17,600 nt of DNA from an uncultured Acetatifactor sp. (GCA_910577235.1 CAJTMX010000050.1:1-17600), one strand, 5' to 3'; positions 4,305 through 13,266 are shown, numbered from the stretch's first letter. Numbers and translations: made by a program. The notes: a model not told the origin generated them from the sequence alone.

Positions 4305-7300
4305 AGCAGGATACAGGGAATCACAGTCGAGATTGGCGGCGACACTACCAAGCTAACCACAGCTCTTAAAGGGGTAAATACGGAAATTCGTACTACTCAG
4401 TCACAGCTACGGGACGTGGAAAGGCTCCTAAAGCTGGACCCCGGCAATACGGAACTGCTGGCACAGAAGCACAGGCTCCTTGCACAGGCGGTTGCGGAAA
4501 CGAAAGAAAAGCTGGAAACCTTAAAGACGGCAGCACAGCAGGCAAATGAAGCACTGGCAAAAGGGGAGGTCACCCAGGAGCAGTACGATGGTTTGCAGAG
4601 GGAGATTATCGAGACAGAGGAAAAGCTGAGGAACCTCGAAAACCAGGCGAACCAGTCAGCGGTGGCAATTCAGAAGATAGCCGCCACAGGAGAGGATTTA
4701 AAGAACCTTGGAGATAAGATTTCCGGTGTAGGGACTACCCTCACCAAAGGCGTGACTACGCCTATTGTGGGGCTTGGCACGGTGGCAGTGAAGACCGCCG
4801 CCGATTTCGATTCTGCCATGAGCCAGGTGGCGGCTGTGTCCGGGGCAACGGGAAGTGACCTGGATGCCCTCCGGGATAAGGCAAGGGAGATGGGCAGCAA
4901 GACCAAGTTCTCCGCATCCGAGGCAGCCGAGGCCATGAACTACATGGCAATGGCGGGTTGGAAAACCTCTGATATGCTTTCCGGCATTGAGGGCATCATG
5001 AACCTTGCCGCTGCCTCCGGGGAGGATTTGGCAAGCACCTCTGACATTGTGACGGACGCACTGACCGCTTTCGGTTTAACGGCTGCCGATTCCGGGCATT
5101 TCGCAGATATCCTTGCGGCGGCATCCAGTAATGCCAATACCAACGTATCCATGATGGGCGAGACCTTCAAATACTGTGCGCCCATTGCCGGGGCTTTGGG
5201 ATTTTCTGCGGAGGATACCGCAGAGGCAATCGGGCTGATGGGCAATGCGGGCATCAAGTCCACGCAGGCCGGTACCGCGCTCCGTACCATCATGAGCAAC
5301 CTTTCCGGGGAAGTGAAGATATGCGGTTCGAGCATTGGTGAAGTCACCATTGCCACCACCAATGCAGACGGGAGCATGAGGGATTTGAGCGCCATCCTCG
5401 CTGACTGCCGGACGGCTTTCGGCGGCCTGTCTGAATCAGAGAAAGCAGCGGCGGCAGAGGCTTTGGTGGGGAAGAATGCCATGTCAGGATTCCTCGCACT
5501 GATGAACGCCGCCCCTGCGGACATTGAGAAGGTAAGCAGCGCCATAGCAAACTGCGACGGGAAGTCTGCGGAAATGGCGGCAACCATGCAGGATAACCTT
5601 GCCGGGCAGCTTACCATCTTAAAGAGCCAGTTGGAGGAGCTGGCTATTTCCTTTGGTGAAATCCTCATGCCAGCCATCCGCCAGATTGTCACATGGGTGC
5701 AGGGCTTCGTTGACAAGCTCAACGGCATGGATGAAGGCACCAAGAACACCATCGTCACCATCGGCCTGCTTGCGGCGGCAATCGGTCCCGTGCTTATCGT
5801 GATCGGGAAAGTGGTCTCGGCGGTGGGCAGTATTATGACATTCATCCCGACACTGATCGGCGGCATTTCCAGTATCGGCGGAGGGCTTAGTGCGCTGTGG
5901 GGTATCCTTGCGGCGAACCCGGTAACGCTGGTCATTGCGGCAATCGCGGCACTGATTGCCATTTTCGTGGCACTGTGGAATAACTGCGAGGGATTCCGGG
6001 AGTTCTGGATCAACTTATGGAATGTCATAAAAGAAGCGGCTGTTGCGGTATGGAATGGGCTGAAAGACTTTTTCTCCAATATCTGGAACGCCATCACCGG
6101 GGCGGCGCAGTCCATCTGGAACGGCTTGAAAGACTTTTTCAGCGGCTTATGGGAAGGGATAAAGAATATCTTCCAGACTGTCCTTGATGTGATAAAGACG
6201 CTGATTGTGGCGCGGTTCGAGTTCTATAAGATGATCATTACAACCGTGCTGAACGTGATACAGACGGTGGTCTCTACGGTATGGAATGCGATAAAAACCG
6301 TGATTGAGACTGTGACAAATGCCATCGGCTCTTTCCTTTCCTCCGCATGGGAAGCGATACGGAATACCGTCACCACGGTAATGGAGGCAATCAAAAATGT
6401 CGTGACCACGGTATGGGAGGCAATCAAATCCGCAGTGACGGCGGTGCTTTCCGCAATCAAGGATGTGGTGGTCTCTGCGTGGGAGGCAATAAAGAATGCC
6501 ATTTCCACAGCAATGGAGGCAATCAAATCTGCGGTCACGGCGGCGTGGGAAGCTATCAAGAGTGCGGTGTCCTCTGCGATTGAAGCGATAAAAAATGTGG
6601 CTGTGGCGGCATGGGAGGCGATCAAGTCAGCGGTCATTTCCATTATGGAGGCGATCAAGAGCGCCATTACCGCCGCTTGGGAAGCAATCAAATCCGCAGT
6701 AAGCTCTGTGGTCAATGCAATAAAGGAAGTCATCACCAGTGTGTGGAATGCCATCAAGTCAACGGTCACAGGCATTGTGGGCGGTCTGAAAGATGCGGTT
6801 GTAAATGTATTCAACAGTCTGCTCTCAGGAATCAAAAATGCCATGAGCGGCATCACGAATGCCGTAAAGAGCGGCTTTGACGGTGCAATTAACTTCATCA
6901 AGGGGCTGCCCTCACAGGCATTGCAGTGGGGCAAGGATATCATCGGCGGGCTGATCAATGGCATCAAGTCCAAGATCAGCGGCCTTGTGGACAGTGTGAA
7001 GGATGTGGCGGGGACAATCGCCTCCTTCCTGCATTTCTCCGAGCCGGACGAGGGACCGCTTTCCAACTTCCACACCTTTATGCCGGATATGATTGATTTA
7101 CTCGGAAAAGGCATCAAAGGCAACCTCGGAAAGCTGACCGGCCCCATGAAGGAACTGGCGGGTATGCTCATCCCTGCCACGGATTCCATGACGGCAGGGG
7201 CGCAGGCGGAGGGAGGTTCCGGCGGCAGTTCCTCTCTGGCGGCAAGGCTGGATGCCATGTATGAGGTGGTAACAAAGTATCTGCCACGATTGGCAAACAG

Positions 7301-7382
7301 CCAGGTGGTATTGGATTCCGGCGCACTGGTCGGGGAACTGTCTGACGGGCTGAACCGGGAGCTGGGAAAGGCGTATTCATGA
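4296..7382 (+). CDS. Tail tape measure protein (TP901 type)
   Basis: This 1028-residue protein sets tail length and is ejected during DNA delivery. TTG is taken as start because GGGAGGTGG lies seven bases before it. The N-terminal 135 residues are a coiled coil (RDVERLLKLDPGNTELLAQK onward). Residues about 165-350 hold the TP901 core (FDSAMSQVAAVSGATGSDLD, then KFSASEAAEAMNYMAMAGW), as in PhageMin_Tail/TIGR01760. Hydrophobic helices follow around 485-565, including NTIVTIGLLAAAIGPVLIVI and ANPVTLVIAAIAALIAIFVA. Residues about 575-840 are a run of 11-residue repeats with Trp or Met and an EAIK core. The C terminus carries FLHFSEPDEGPLSNFHTFMP, a familiar tape measure end motif. The stop overlaps the distal tail gene by ATGA. 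An unusual feature is the upstream moron, which separates it from its chaperone. Confidence 0.95.
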   Translation: MGASRIQGITVEIGGDTTKLTTALKGVNTEIRTTQSQLRDVERLLKLDPGNTELLAQKHRLLAQAVAETKEKLETLKTAAQQANEALAKGEVTQEQYDGLQREIIETEEKLRNLENQANQSAVAIQKIAATGEDLKNLGDKISGVGTTLTKGVTTPIVGLGTVAVKTAADFDSAMSQVAAVSGATGSDLDALRDKAREMGSKTKFSASEAAEAMNYMAMAGWKTSDMLSGIEGIMNLAAASGEDLASTSDIVTDALTAFGLTAADSGHFADILAAASSNANTNVSMMGETFKYCAPIAGALGFSAEDTAEAIGLMGNAGIKSTQAGTALRTIMSNLSGEVKICGSSIGEVTIATTNADGSMRDLSAILADCRTAFGGLSESEKAAAAEALVGKNAMSGFLALMNAAPADIEKVSSAIANCDGKSAEMAATMQDNLAGQLTILKSQLEELAISFGEILMPAIRQIVTWVQGFVDKLNGMDEGTKNTIVTIGLLAAAIGPVLIVIGKVVSAVGSIMTFIPTLIGGISSIGGGLSALWGILAANPVTLVIAAIAALIAIFVALWNNCEGFREFWINLWNVIKEAAVAVWNGLKDFFSNIWNAITGAAQSIWNGLKDFFSGLWEGIKNIFQTVLDVIKTLIVARFEFYKMIITTVLNVIQTVVSTVWNAIKTVIETVTNAIGSFLSSAWEAIRNTVTTVMEAIKNVVTTVWEAIKSAVTAVLSAIKDVVVSAWEAIKNAISTAMEAIKSAVTAAWEAIKSAVSSAIEAIKNVAVAAWEAIKSAVISIMEAIKSAITAAWEAIKSAVSSVVNAIKEVITSVWNAIKSTVTGIVGGLKDAVVNVFNSLLSGIKNAMSGITNAVKSGFDGAINFIKGLPSQALQWGKDIIGGLINGIKSKISGLVDSVKDVAGTIASFLHFSEPDEGPLSNFHTFMPDMIDLLGKGIKGNLGKLTGPMKELAGMLIPATDSMTAGAQAEGGSGGSSSLAARLDAMYEVVTKYLPRLANSQVVLDSGALVGELSDGLNRELGKAYS
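6018..6815 (+). repeat. Hendecad (33-bp/11-residue) repeat tract inside the tape measure gene
   Basis: About two dozen consecutive 11-residue units follow the form W/M-E/N-A-I-K-x-x-V-x-x-x, for example WEAIKSAVTAV, LSAIKDVVVSA, WEAIKNAISTA, MEAIKSAVTAA, IEAIKNVAVAA. The central units share DNA such as GGAGGCAATCAAATC, so recent unit gain or loss is possible. Eleven-residue periodicity is a helical spacer design seen in tape measures, where unit number scales with tail length. Confidence 0.85.
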
Positions 7383-8215
7383 TAAGGAAATTCAGGCTTA
7401 TAAACGGGGAAGGGGTGTCATGGGATTTGAACGCCCGGACATCCTTTTTCCATTCCATTGGCGGCTTCGGCTATAAGGACGGGACGCAGTATGAACAGAT
7501 TGGCACGGACTTCATCCCCCTGGAGGAATTATTCTCACAGGGCGTGATGACCGGGCGGATATTCTTTGGCGGGAAAAGCGCATACCAGAACTACCGGGCA
7601 TTTTCAAGATTTGTCCGGGCAGTTCCGCTTACCCTTGTGTATGAAATGGAAGAAGCATTCCGCGTCCCGGTGCGGATGACGGAGATTACAAAGAGCGAAT
7701 TAATAACAGGAGGCGCAGGCTTAGACTGCGAGGTGGCTTTCACTGCAACCGGGCTGTTTTATAAGAATGTTTCCGGCTACAGCGGCACGCTCTCCATCGG
7801 CGGGAAAATCTATCCCTACGAATACACCTATGCCTATGCGGATGTGACGCAGAACACCCTCATGATCGACAGCGACAGCCACGGGGACAGCCCATGCAGG
7901 GTGACGGTGTACGGCCCCTGCACGAACCCGGTATGGAAGCACTATGTGAACAACGTGCTTTATGAGACCGGGCGGTATGAGGGCAGCATCCCGGACGGGC
8001 ATAAGCTGGTCATCGACACCACGCAGATTCCCTACAGCATTACGGAGCGGGGCGTCAGTGACGAGGTGGTGGCGGACAGGTACCAGATGTGCGATTTTAC
8101 CACGGAGCGGTTCTTCCACCTGCAGTACGGCAGCAACCGTATCTCCGTAGTGCATGAGGGGCTGAACATTCTAAACGTGATGGTGGAAGGGAGGATCAGC
8201 TATGAGACCGTATAA
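7379..8215 (+). CDS. Distal tail protein (Dit, siphovirus tail component)
   Basis: The 278-residue product opens MIRKFRLINGEGVSWDLN, then FFHSIGGFGYKDGTQYEQIGTDF and SQGVMTGRIFFGGKSAYQNYRAFSRFV, closely matching the Dit/siphovirus tail component family (PF05709). Dit forms a hexameric ring at the tail tip linking the tube to the baseplate hub. The N-terminal belt domain occupies about residues 1-125. A beta-rich C-terminal domain follows (FTATGLFYKNVSGYSGTLSIGG to the end), sometimes galectin-like in relatives. Order after the tape measure is as expected. The start overlaps the tape measure stop (ATGA), and the 3' end overlaps the hub gene by 14 bases. The family call is secure. Confidence 0.9.
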   Translation: MIRKFRLINGEGVSWDLNARTSFFHSIGGFGYKDGTQYEQIGTDFIPLEELFSQGVMTGRIFFGGKSAYQNYRAFSRFVRAVPLTLVYEMEEAFRVPVRMTEITKSELITGGAGLDCEVAFTATGLFYKNVSGYSGTLSIGGKIYPYEYTYAYADVTQNTLMIDSDSHGDSPCRVTVYGPCTNPVWKHYVNNVLYETGRYEGSIPDGHKLVIDTTQIPYSITERGVSDEVVADRYQMCDFTTERFFHLQYGSNRISVVHEGLNILNVMVEGRISYETV

Positions 8216-9281
8216 CGTGGAGATATTCACGCAGGATTTTGAAATGGTGGGCAATACAAATGTAAATGAGATCACTTATAAAGAGGACTATTTATCATCG
8301 GACGGCAATACCGTGACGGTGCTTGCCCTCCCCGGAGTGAAGAAGCAGGACTATATCCGCATCAGCCGTGGGGATGAGGAGTATGCCGGGATTGTGACGG
8401 AAATCGGTTATGGCACGGACAGGTCAAAGAAGCTACAGACCATTTCCTATAAACCACTCATGGAGCTGCTGAATACGGATGTGCTTTTTGATGTGAACCT
8501 GCAGGGGCAGGGGAGTATGGAGCAGTTCATCTGTGACAGGATAAAAGAAATGTTCATCACCAATGAGGATGGGATGCAGAATATCAAAGGTCTTTCGGTT
8601 ATGGCGGCAACGGCCACAAAGGACTGGAGCCTGCACATCACGCCCTCCGATAAGGGCGGGCATTACAACATCGTAAACCTCATAGATTCCGTGATCATCC
8701 CGGCAATGGAAAAATACAGCATCCTTGTAAAGACAAAGCTGGACATCCAGAACCGGGAAATACAGATTACGGTGGGGAAAGCGTCAGCCGGGGTGATTAC
8801 GATTGAAAGCGACCTTCCGAATATCATCAAAAAGAGCGTCACGATAAAACAGGTCAGTGCGGATGTGAATAAACTGGTGATTTATGATGCGGAGGATTAT
8901 TCCAATACCCGGATTTATTACCTGCATTCTGATCTTGGCTATGACACGAAAGACCGAGACCGCATTACCCCGGTGGTGAGTGAGATGCAGGCGGTTTCCC
9001 ATGAGGAGGGGAGCAGCTTTGAGAGTGCGGCCATCAGCGCCGCCCATAACAAGTTTGCAAACTTGTCCTACTCCAACCTCATAGAACTAACCATGCTGAA
9101 CGGTGACGCACTGGTGAAGCCGGAGGAACTGGAATTCGGGCAGGTGGCGGATATCATCTCGGACGGGGAAAGCTACCGGAGCATCCTGACTGGCAGGGAG
9201 CGTGGGAAGAATACCAAGCTGGTGTTCGGCACGGTGCGGCTGGACTTGACTAAGATCTTAAGGAGGCAGGAGAATGGCTGA
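8202..9281 (+). CDS. Baseplate hub / tail-associated protein (Tal or Gp37-like)
   Basis: This 359-residue protein begins MRPYNVEIFTQDFEMVGNTN and has IRISRGDEEYAGIVTEIGY and SYKPLMELLNTDVLF in the first 90 residues. That layout (a short strand, a sentence about a loading domain, then the GIV-x-x-I strand) is typical of Gp27-like hub proteins in Firmicutes siphoviruses, such as the ReqiPepy6 Gp37-like family. They form the tail tip trimer beneath Dit. A peptidase or lysozyme extension, which many Tal proteins have, is not present: the protein stops after the hub-sized region. RBS GAAGGGAGG lies inside the Dit gene. It overlaps the fibre gene by eight bases. The exact subfamily is uncertain. 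Confidence 0.75.
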   Translation: MRPYNVEIFTQDFEMVGNTNVNEITYKEDYLSSDGNTVTVLALPGVKKQDYIRISRGDEEYAGIVTEIGYGTDRSKKLQTISYKPLMELLNTDVLFDVNLQGQGSMEQFICDRIKEMFITNEDGMQNIKGLSVMAATATKDWSLHITPSDKGGHYNIVNLIDSVIIPAMEKYSILVKTKLDIQNREIQITVGKASAGVITIESDLPNIIKKSVTIKQVSADVNKLVIYDAEDYSNTRIYYLHSDLGYDTKDRDRITPVVSEMQAVSHEEGSSFESAAISAAHNKFANLSYSNLIELTMLNGDALVKPEELEFGQVADIISDGESYRSILTGRERGKNTKLVFGTVRLDLTKILRRQENG

Positions 9282-11394
9282 CAACATCACACTGAAAACC
9301 TATAAGGGCGGGAACGTGACCCCGCAGGATGACGCCATTATTTATGAAACCGCAATCCCCGGCAGCGGCATCTTCAAAGGGTGCGAAGTGACCTATGCGA
9401 GAGGAAATGTGCTGCACATCTCGCAGGGCTTTGGCATGATTCGTGGCCGGTTCTTTGAGGTGTATGAAACGGAGATTGACGTGCGCCTTGCGGATGTGGG
9501 GGAGACATTGCAGGGGCGGGTGTATATCCACCTGGATTTATCCAATGCGGATGAGCCCATCAAGATACTGGCGCAGGCGGCAGCGGAGCTTCCGCCGCTG
9601 GATGCGGATGTAAATATCAATTACAACAATTCCTCCTACGATCTGGAACTTGCCATCTTCACCGTATCTTCCGCAGGTCTGGACGGCCTTACGAAAGTGT
9701 TCCCCACGCTGAAAGCCGGGAGCGGAGGCGGCGGCGGAGGGGAAACGCTCACCCGTGCAACCTCTTATGCCGTAGGGGATGCGGTGACCGCAGTGGGCGC
9801 TCCGGGCTGGGCAACGCTGGTCTGCACACAGGCAGGCACCACGGCGGCATCGGAGCCTTCCGGGTATTCGAGGATCACAAAAGTGGGGGATAGGGTGCTG
9901 GATGGTACCGCAGTGTTTACGGCAAGGAACATCATCGGGGAGCTGGACGGTGTCATTTCCGATGTTTCCAGTATGGGGGAATCCATGACAGAACTGGATT
10001 CCAAAGTAACGGAGATGATGAGCAGCACCGGCCTTGTGATGAAACTGGTGAGCCTTGACGAGTACCGGGCATTGGAAAGCTACAGTGCAAGCACCATTTA
10101 TCTCTGCTATGAAGATGAAGCCACTAAGAGGGTGACGCGGATTTTTGTGGGTGAGGACAGGGTGTATGCGGCGGGTGTCAAAGTAACGTACCAGATTGAC
10201 ACGGGGTATGCGCTGGAGCGTACTGTGCCGGACAGGGAGGATGCCATTGCCGTCGCACCGCCCGCCGCTTTGGAGGGCTACACCTTTGTAGGGTGGCGGC
10301 AGGATGATTCCGCGGAAAAGAAGGTGCTTTCGGAATATATCATCAGTTCGGAAGAACCCGTCACGCTCTATGCGGTGTTTAAAAAGCAGATGACCATCGG
10401 GCTGATGCCAAACGGGGGCATTCTGGCAGAAACTGGGGCAAAGGAAAGTTTCACGGCTTTCTGCTACTACAATAACGGGAATTCCCAGAGCGAACCTACC
10501 ACGGTACCGGCAAGCCCCTACACACGGAAGAATATGTCCTTCTGCGGATGGAGCATTGACTCCCTCTCCACGCCATCCTATAAGCCGGGGGAATTAGGGG
10601 TGTTCCCTGCGGATGCCACCCTTTATGCCATGTGGGTGACCACGGAGTATGATTTCCCTTATACCGGGAATTATGTGCAGTTCACCATCCCACAGGACGG
10701 CATCTATGAGTTTGAGGTGTGGGGCGCTTCCGGGGGTGCTGCAAAAGTGGATTCCTTTACGGCAGAAGGCGGTCTTGGAGGGCATTCCAAAGGCTGTAAG
10801 AAAATGAAAAAAGATGAGGTAATCTATATCTTTAATGGCGGCTCACCGAATGGCACGTCATCGGGGGCAAACGGAGGCGGGAACGGCTACAATTACACAA
10901 GCAGCAAGCAGTATGGGGCAGGCGGCGGAGGGGCTACCCATGTGGCGACAAAACCTTACGGCATTGGCACGAACAGTTCCAGCGGACCGACCTATGTGAA
11001 CCGTTCCTGCATCCTGATCGTGGCAGGTGGCGGAGGCGGCGGGGGAATCGACAATGGGACAGTCCACAAAGGCGGTGATGGAGGCGGTGAGCGGGGCGGC
11101 GATGGTTCCGGCGGTGCCCTTGGCGGACGCCAGATTTCCACAGGGAGCAGCCCTTCCAGTAACTTTGGGCTTGGGGCGTATTATTCATCAACCAGCACCT
11201 GTTCTTCCGGCGGCGGAGGCGGGTGGTTCGGCGGGAATTACGGCCTGCGCGGGGAATCCGGCGCGGGAGGCTCCGGCTATGTGGACGGCGTTGCGCCTTT
11301 CACCCATAACGGGAAATATTACCCCGCAGTAACAGAGGCAGGGGTGAACGAAGGGAACGGGAAGGCATTCATCCGCTATGTGGAATGCGCGTAG
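9274..11394 (+). CDS. Modular tail fibre / receptor-binding protein with InlB-like and ALK-type glycine-rich domains
   Basis: This 706-residue mosaic sits where the host-recognition protein belongs. Residues 1-148 are a beta-rich upper-baseplate-like domain (ISQGFGMIRGRFFEVYE). A GSGGGGGGE hinge follows near 149-156. Residues about 158-217 read YAVGDAVTAVG and DGTAVFTA, resembling small carbohydrate-binding modules of phage fibres. A short coiled coil follows at 222-252. Residues about 290-455 contain two InlB/Listeria-Bacteroides-type repeats, each with GYTFVGW or MSFCGW and ending LYAVF or LYAMW. From 459 to the end is a glycine-rich domain (YVQFTIPQDGIYEFEVWGASGG, then AGGGGATHVA and ILIVAGGGGGGG), matching the ALK/LTK glycine-rich fold (PF12810). 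Such domains can form polyglycine helices at fibre tips. Start ATG follows AAGGAGGCAGGAGA. Receptor binding is inferred. Confidence 0.85.
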   Translation: MADNITLKTYKGGNVTPQDDAIIYETAIPGSGIFKGCEVTYARGNVLHISQGFGMIRGRFFEVYETEIDVRLADVGETLQGRVYIHLDLSNADEPIKILAQAAAELPPLDADVNINYNNSSYDLELAIFTVSSAGLDGLTKVFPTLKAGSGGGGGGETLTRATSYAVGDAVTAVGAPGWATLVCTQAGTTAASEPSGYSRITKVGDRVLDGTAVFTARNIIGELDGVISDVSSMGESMTELDSKVTEMMSSTGLVMKLVSLDEYRALESYSASTIYLCYEDEATKRVTRIFVGEDRVYAAGVKVTYQIDTGYALERTVPDREDAIAVAPPAALEGYTFVGWRQDDSAEKKVLSEYIISSEEPVTLYAVFKKQMTIGLMPNGGILAETGAKESFTAFCYYNNGNSQSEPTTVPASPYTRKNMSFCGWSIDSLSTPSYKPGELGVFPADATLYAMWVTTEYDFPYTGNYVQFTIPQDGIYEFEVWGASGGAAKVDSFTAEGGLGGHSKGCKKMKKDEVIYIFNGGSPNGTSSGANGGGNGYNYTSSKQYGAGGGGATHVATKPYGIGTNSSSGPTYVNRSCILIVAGGGGGGGIDNGTVHKGGDGGGERGGDGSGGALGGRQISTGSSPSSNFGLGAYYSSTSTCSSGGGGGWFGGNYGLRGESGAGGSGYVDGVAPFTHNGKYYPAVTEAGVNEGNGKAFIRYVECA

Positions 11395-11421
11395 ACACAA
11401 TTAAATGTTTTTTTTGGGAAC

Positions 11422-11454
11422 AGGCGGTTGCCCGGAATCGGGCGGCCGCTTTTT
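11422..11454 (+). terminator. Intrinsic terminator between fibre and lysis genes
   Basis: GCGGTTGCCCG (11424-11434) pairs fully with CGGGCGGCCGC (11439-11449), counting two G-U pairs, around a GAAT loop, and is followed by five T (11450-11454). It lies 28 bases after the fibre stop and 37 before the holin ATG. No separate promoter for the lysis genes was found between them, so partial read-through or late antitermination is implied. Confidence 0.85.
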
Positions 11455-11490
11455 CTATACAACAAAAATCTATTAAAGGAGGGTTTCACT

Positions 11491-11916
11491 ATGAAGGAAT
11501 TCTGGAACACGATCCAACTCATTTTTGCAGGCGTCGGGGGATGGCTCGGCTGGTTCCTCGGCGGCTGTGACGGCCTGCTGTATGCGCTGGTCGCTTTTGC
11601 CGTGGTGGATTATATCACGGGGGTGATGTGCGCCGCAGCAGATAGGAAGCTGTCCAGCGGGGTGGGATTCAGGGGCATCGCAAAGAAGGTGCTGGTCTTC
11701 CTGCTGGTGGGGATTGCCAACATCCTTGATGCGCAGGTCATCGGCACGGGGAGCGTCCTGCGGACGGCAGTCATCTTTTTCTATATCTCTAATGAGGGCG
11801 TGAGCCTTCTGGAGAATGCCGGATACCTGGGGCTGCCCATCCCGGAAAAGCTGAAGGACATTCTGGCACAGCTCCATGACAGGGCGGAGAACGGGAAGGG
11901 GGATGAAGAATCATGA
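11491..11916 (+). CDS. Phage holin (holin_4 / TcdE-like family)
   Basis: The frame extends upstream to 11428 through the terminator, but AAAGGAGG six bases before the ATG at 11491 marks the true start, giving 141 residues. It has several hydrophobic helices: about residues 8-27 (IQLIFAGVGGWLGWFLGG), 28-48 (GLLYALVAFAVVDYITGVMC), 67-82 (KVLVFLLVGIANILDA) and 89-110. A VDYITGV motif and the GIAKK segment after helix two are characteristic of the toxin secretion/phage lysis holin family (TIGR01593). The C terminus is charged. Holins pierce the inner membrane at the end of infection to release the endolysin. The stop overlaps the endolysin ATG by ATGA, the usual lysis cassette coupling. Confidence 0.9.
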   Translation: MKEFWNTIQLIFAGVGGWLGWFLGGCDGLLYALVAFAVVDYITGVMCAAADRKLSSGVGFRGIAKKVLVFLLVGIANILDAQVIGTGSVLRTAVIFFYISNEGVSLLENAGYLGLPIPEKLKDILAQLHDRAENGKGDEES

Positions 11917-13259
11917 AACTGGTGGAATCAATTATGACAAGGAATCCCTGCTATACGGCAGGGAGGAAGATCACGGTCAAAGGGCTGATGCTCCACTCTG
12001 TGGGCTGCCCGCAGCCAAAGGCATCTGCATTTATCAATTCGTGGAACAGTCCGTCACATGACAGTTCCTGTGTCCATGGGTTCATTGATGGGAACGACGG
12101 TACAGTGTACCAGACGCTCCCATGGAACCACAGGGGGTGGCACTGCGGCTCTGGCAGCAAGGGCAGCGGCAACAATACCCATATCGGGATGGAGATGTGC
12201 GAACCGGCATGTATCAAGTACACATCGGGCAGCAATTTCACCTGCTCCGACACGGCTACGGCAAAGGCGGTGGCGAAAAGGACTTATGAGACGGCGGTGG
12301 AGCTGTTCGCCATGCTCTGTGGAAAGTACAGCCTTGACCCGCTTGCGGACGGCGTCATCATCAGCCACAGGGAAGGCTGTGCGAGGGGCATTGCCAGCAA
12401 CCATGGCGACCCGGAGCATTTATGGACGCAGCTTGGCATTGGGTATACCATGGACGGATTCCGTAAAGCGGTCAGGGCGGCAATGGATGAGGGCGGCACG
12501 GACGGGTACACGGAGATCATGGGAAAGGCCGTGGCAACAGCGGAGCAGATGAAATCCTATATCAGATCGAAGAACCCTGCTGTGGCCCCGTCTGTACTGG
12601 ATATGATCCCGCTGTACCTTGCGGAAGGGGAGGCAGAGGGCGTGAGGGGCGATATCGCCTTTGCGCAGTCCTGCCTTGAGACAGGGAACTTTACTTTCTC
12701 CGGCTCTGCGGTCACACTTTCGCAGAATAATTTCTGCGGGCTTGGGGTGACGCAGAGGGGAAAAACGGGGTTGTCCTTTGACACGCCGCAGCTCGGCATC
12801 CGGGCGCAGGTGCAGCACCTCAAAGCCTATGCATCCACGGATGCCCTCGTGAATGAGAAGACTGATCCCCGTTTCCGTTATGTCACAAGGGGCTGCGCAC
12901 CTTATGTGGAGTGGCTTGGGCAGAAGGAGAACCCGCAGGGGAAAGGCTGGGCGGCAGGGGAGAAGTATGGGGAGAAAATCCTCTCCATCCTGAAAGCTGT
13001 CATGGATGAGGGGAAGGTGCAGTTCATGGAGAGCCTTACCCTTTCCGCACCTTACATGGTGCGTGTGGCAATCCCTGATTTGAATATCCGCAAAGGACCG
13101 GGGACAGGGTATGCAAAGACAGGGAGATATACGGGGGTTGGAAATTTTACGATTGTGGAAGAGGCTGATGGAAAAGGGGCGTCAAAGTGGGGGCTGCTGA
13201 AAGCCTACCAGGATAAACGGGACGGATGGATATCCCTTGACCATGCAGTGAGGATATGA
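11913..13259 (+). CDS. Endolysin: amidase + glucosaminidase + SH3b
   Basis: The 448-residue protein has three modules. Residues about 15-190 are a PGRP-like N-acetylmuramoyl-L-alanine amidase (Ami_2): zinc-ligand candidates are His28 in GLMLHSVGC and His152 in IISHREGC, with Asp166 in NHGDPEHLW as a likely third; it cuts the sugar-peptide bond. Residues about 215-375 are a GH73-type glucosaminidase (FAQSCLETGNFTFSG, with Glu256 as probable catalytic acid, and NNFCGLGVT), which cuts the glycan strand. Residues about 388-448 are a bacterial SH3 wall-binding domain (LNIRKGPGTGY, ending GWISLDHAVRI). Two catalytic activities plus one binding domain form a double-action lysin. It lacks a signal peptide, consistent with export through the holin. 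It is the last late gene before a strong terminator. Confidence 0.92.
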   Translation: MKLVESIMTRNPCYTAGRKITVKGLMLHSVGCPQPKASAFINSWNSPSHDSSCVHGFIDGNDGTVYQTLPWNHRGWHCGSGSKGSGNNTHIGMEMCEPACIKYTSGSNFTCSDTATAKAVAKRTYETAVELFAMLCGKYSLDPLADGVIISHREGCARGIASNHGDPEHLWTQLGIGYTMDGFRKAVRAAMDEGGTDGYTEIMGKAVATAEQMKSYIRSKNPAVAPSVLDMIPLYLAEGEAEGVRGDIAFAQSCLETGNFTFSGSAVTLSQNNFCGLGVTQRGKTGLSFDTPQLGIRAQVQHLKAYASTDALVNEKTDPRFRYVTRGCAPYVEWLGQKENPQGKGWAAGEKYGEKILSILKAVMDEGKVQFMESLTLSAPYMVRVAIPDLNIRKGPGTGYAKTGRYTGVGNFTIVEEADGKGASKWGLLKAYQDKRDGWISLDHAVRI

Positions 13260-13266
13260 CAGAGGC

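Noticed and set aside
4940..7258. Two long open frames on the minus strand opposite the tape measure gene (391 and 344 codons)
   Set aside because: They mirror the repetitive codon pattern of the + strand gene, are rich in Ser/Ala/Ile/Met without family features, and have no RBS or domain logic.
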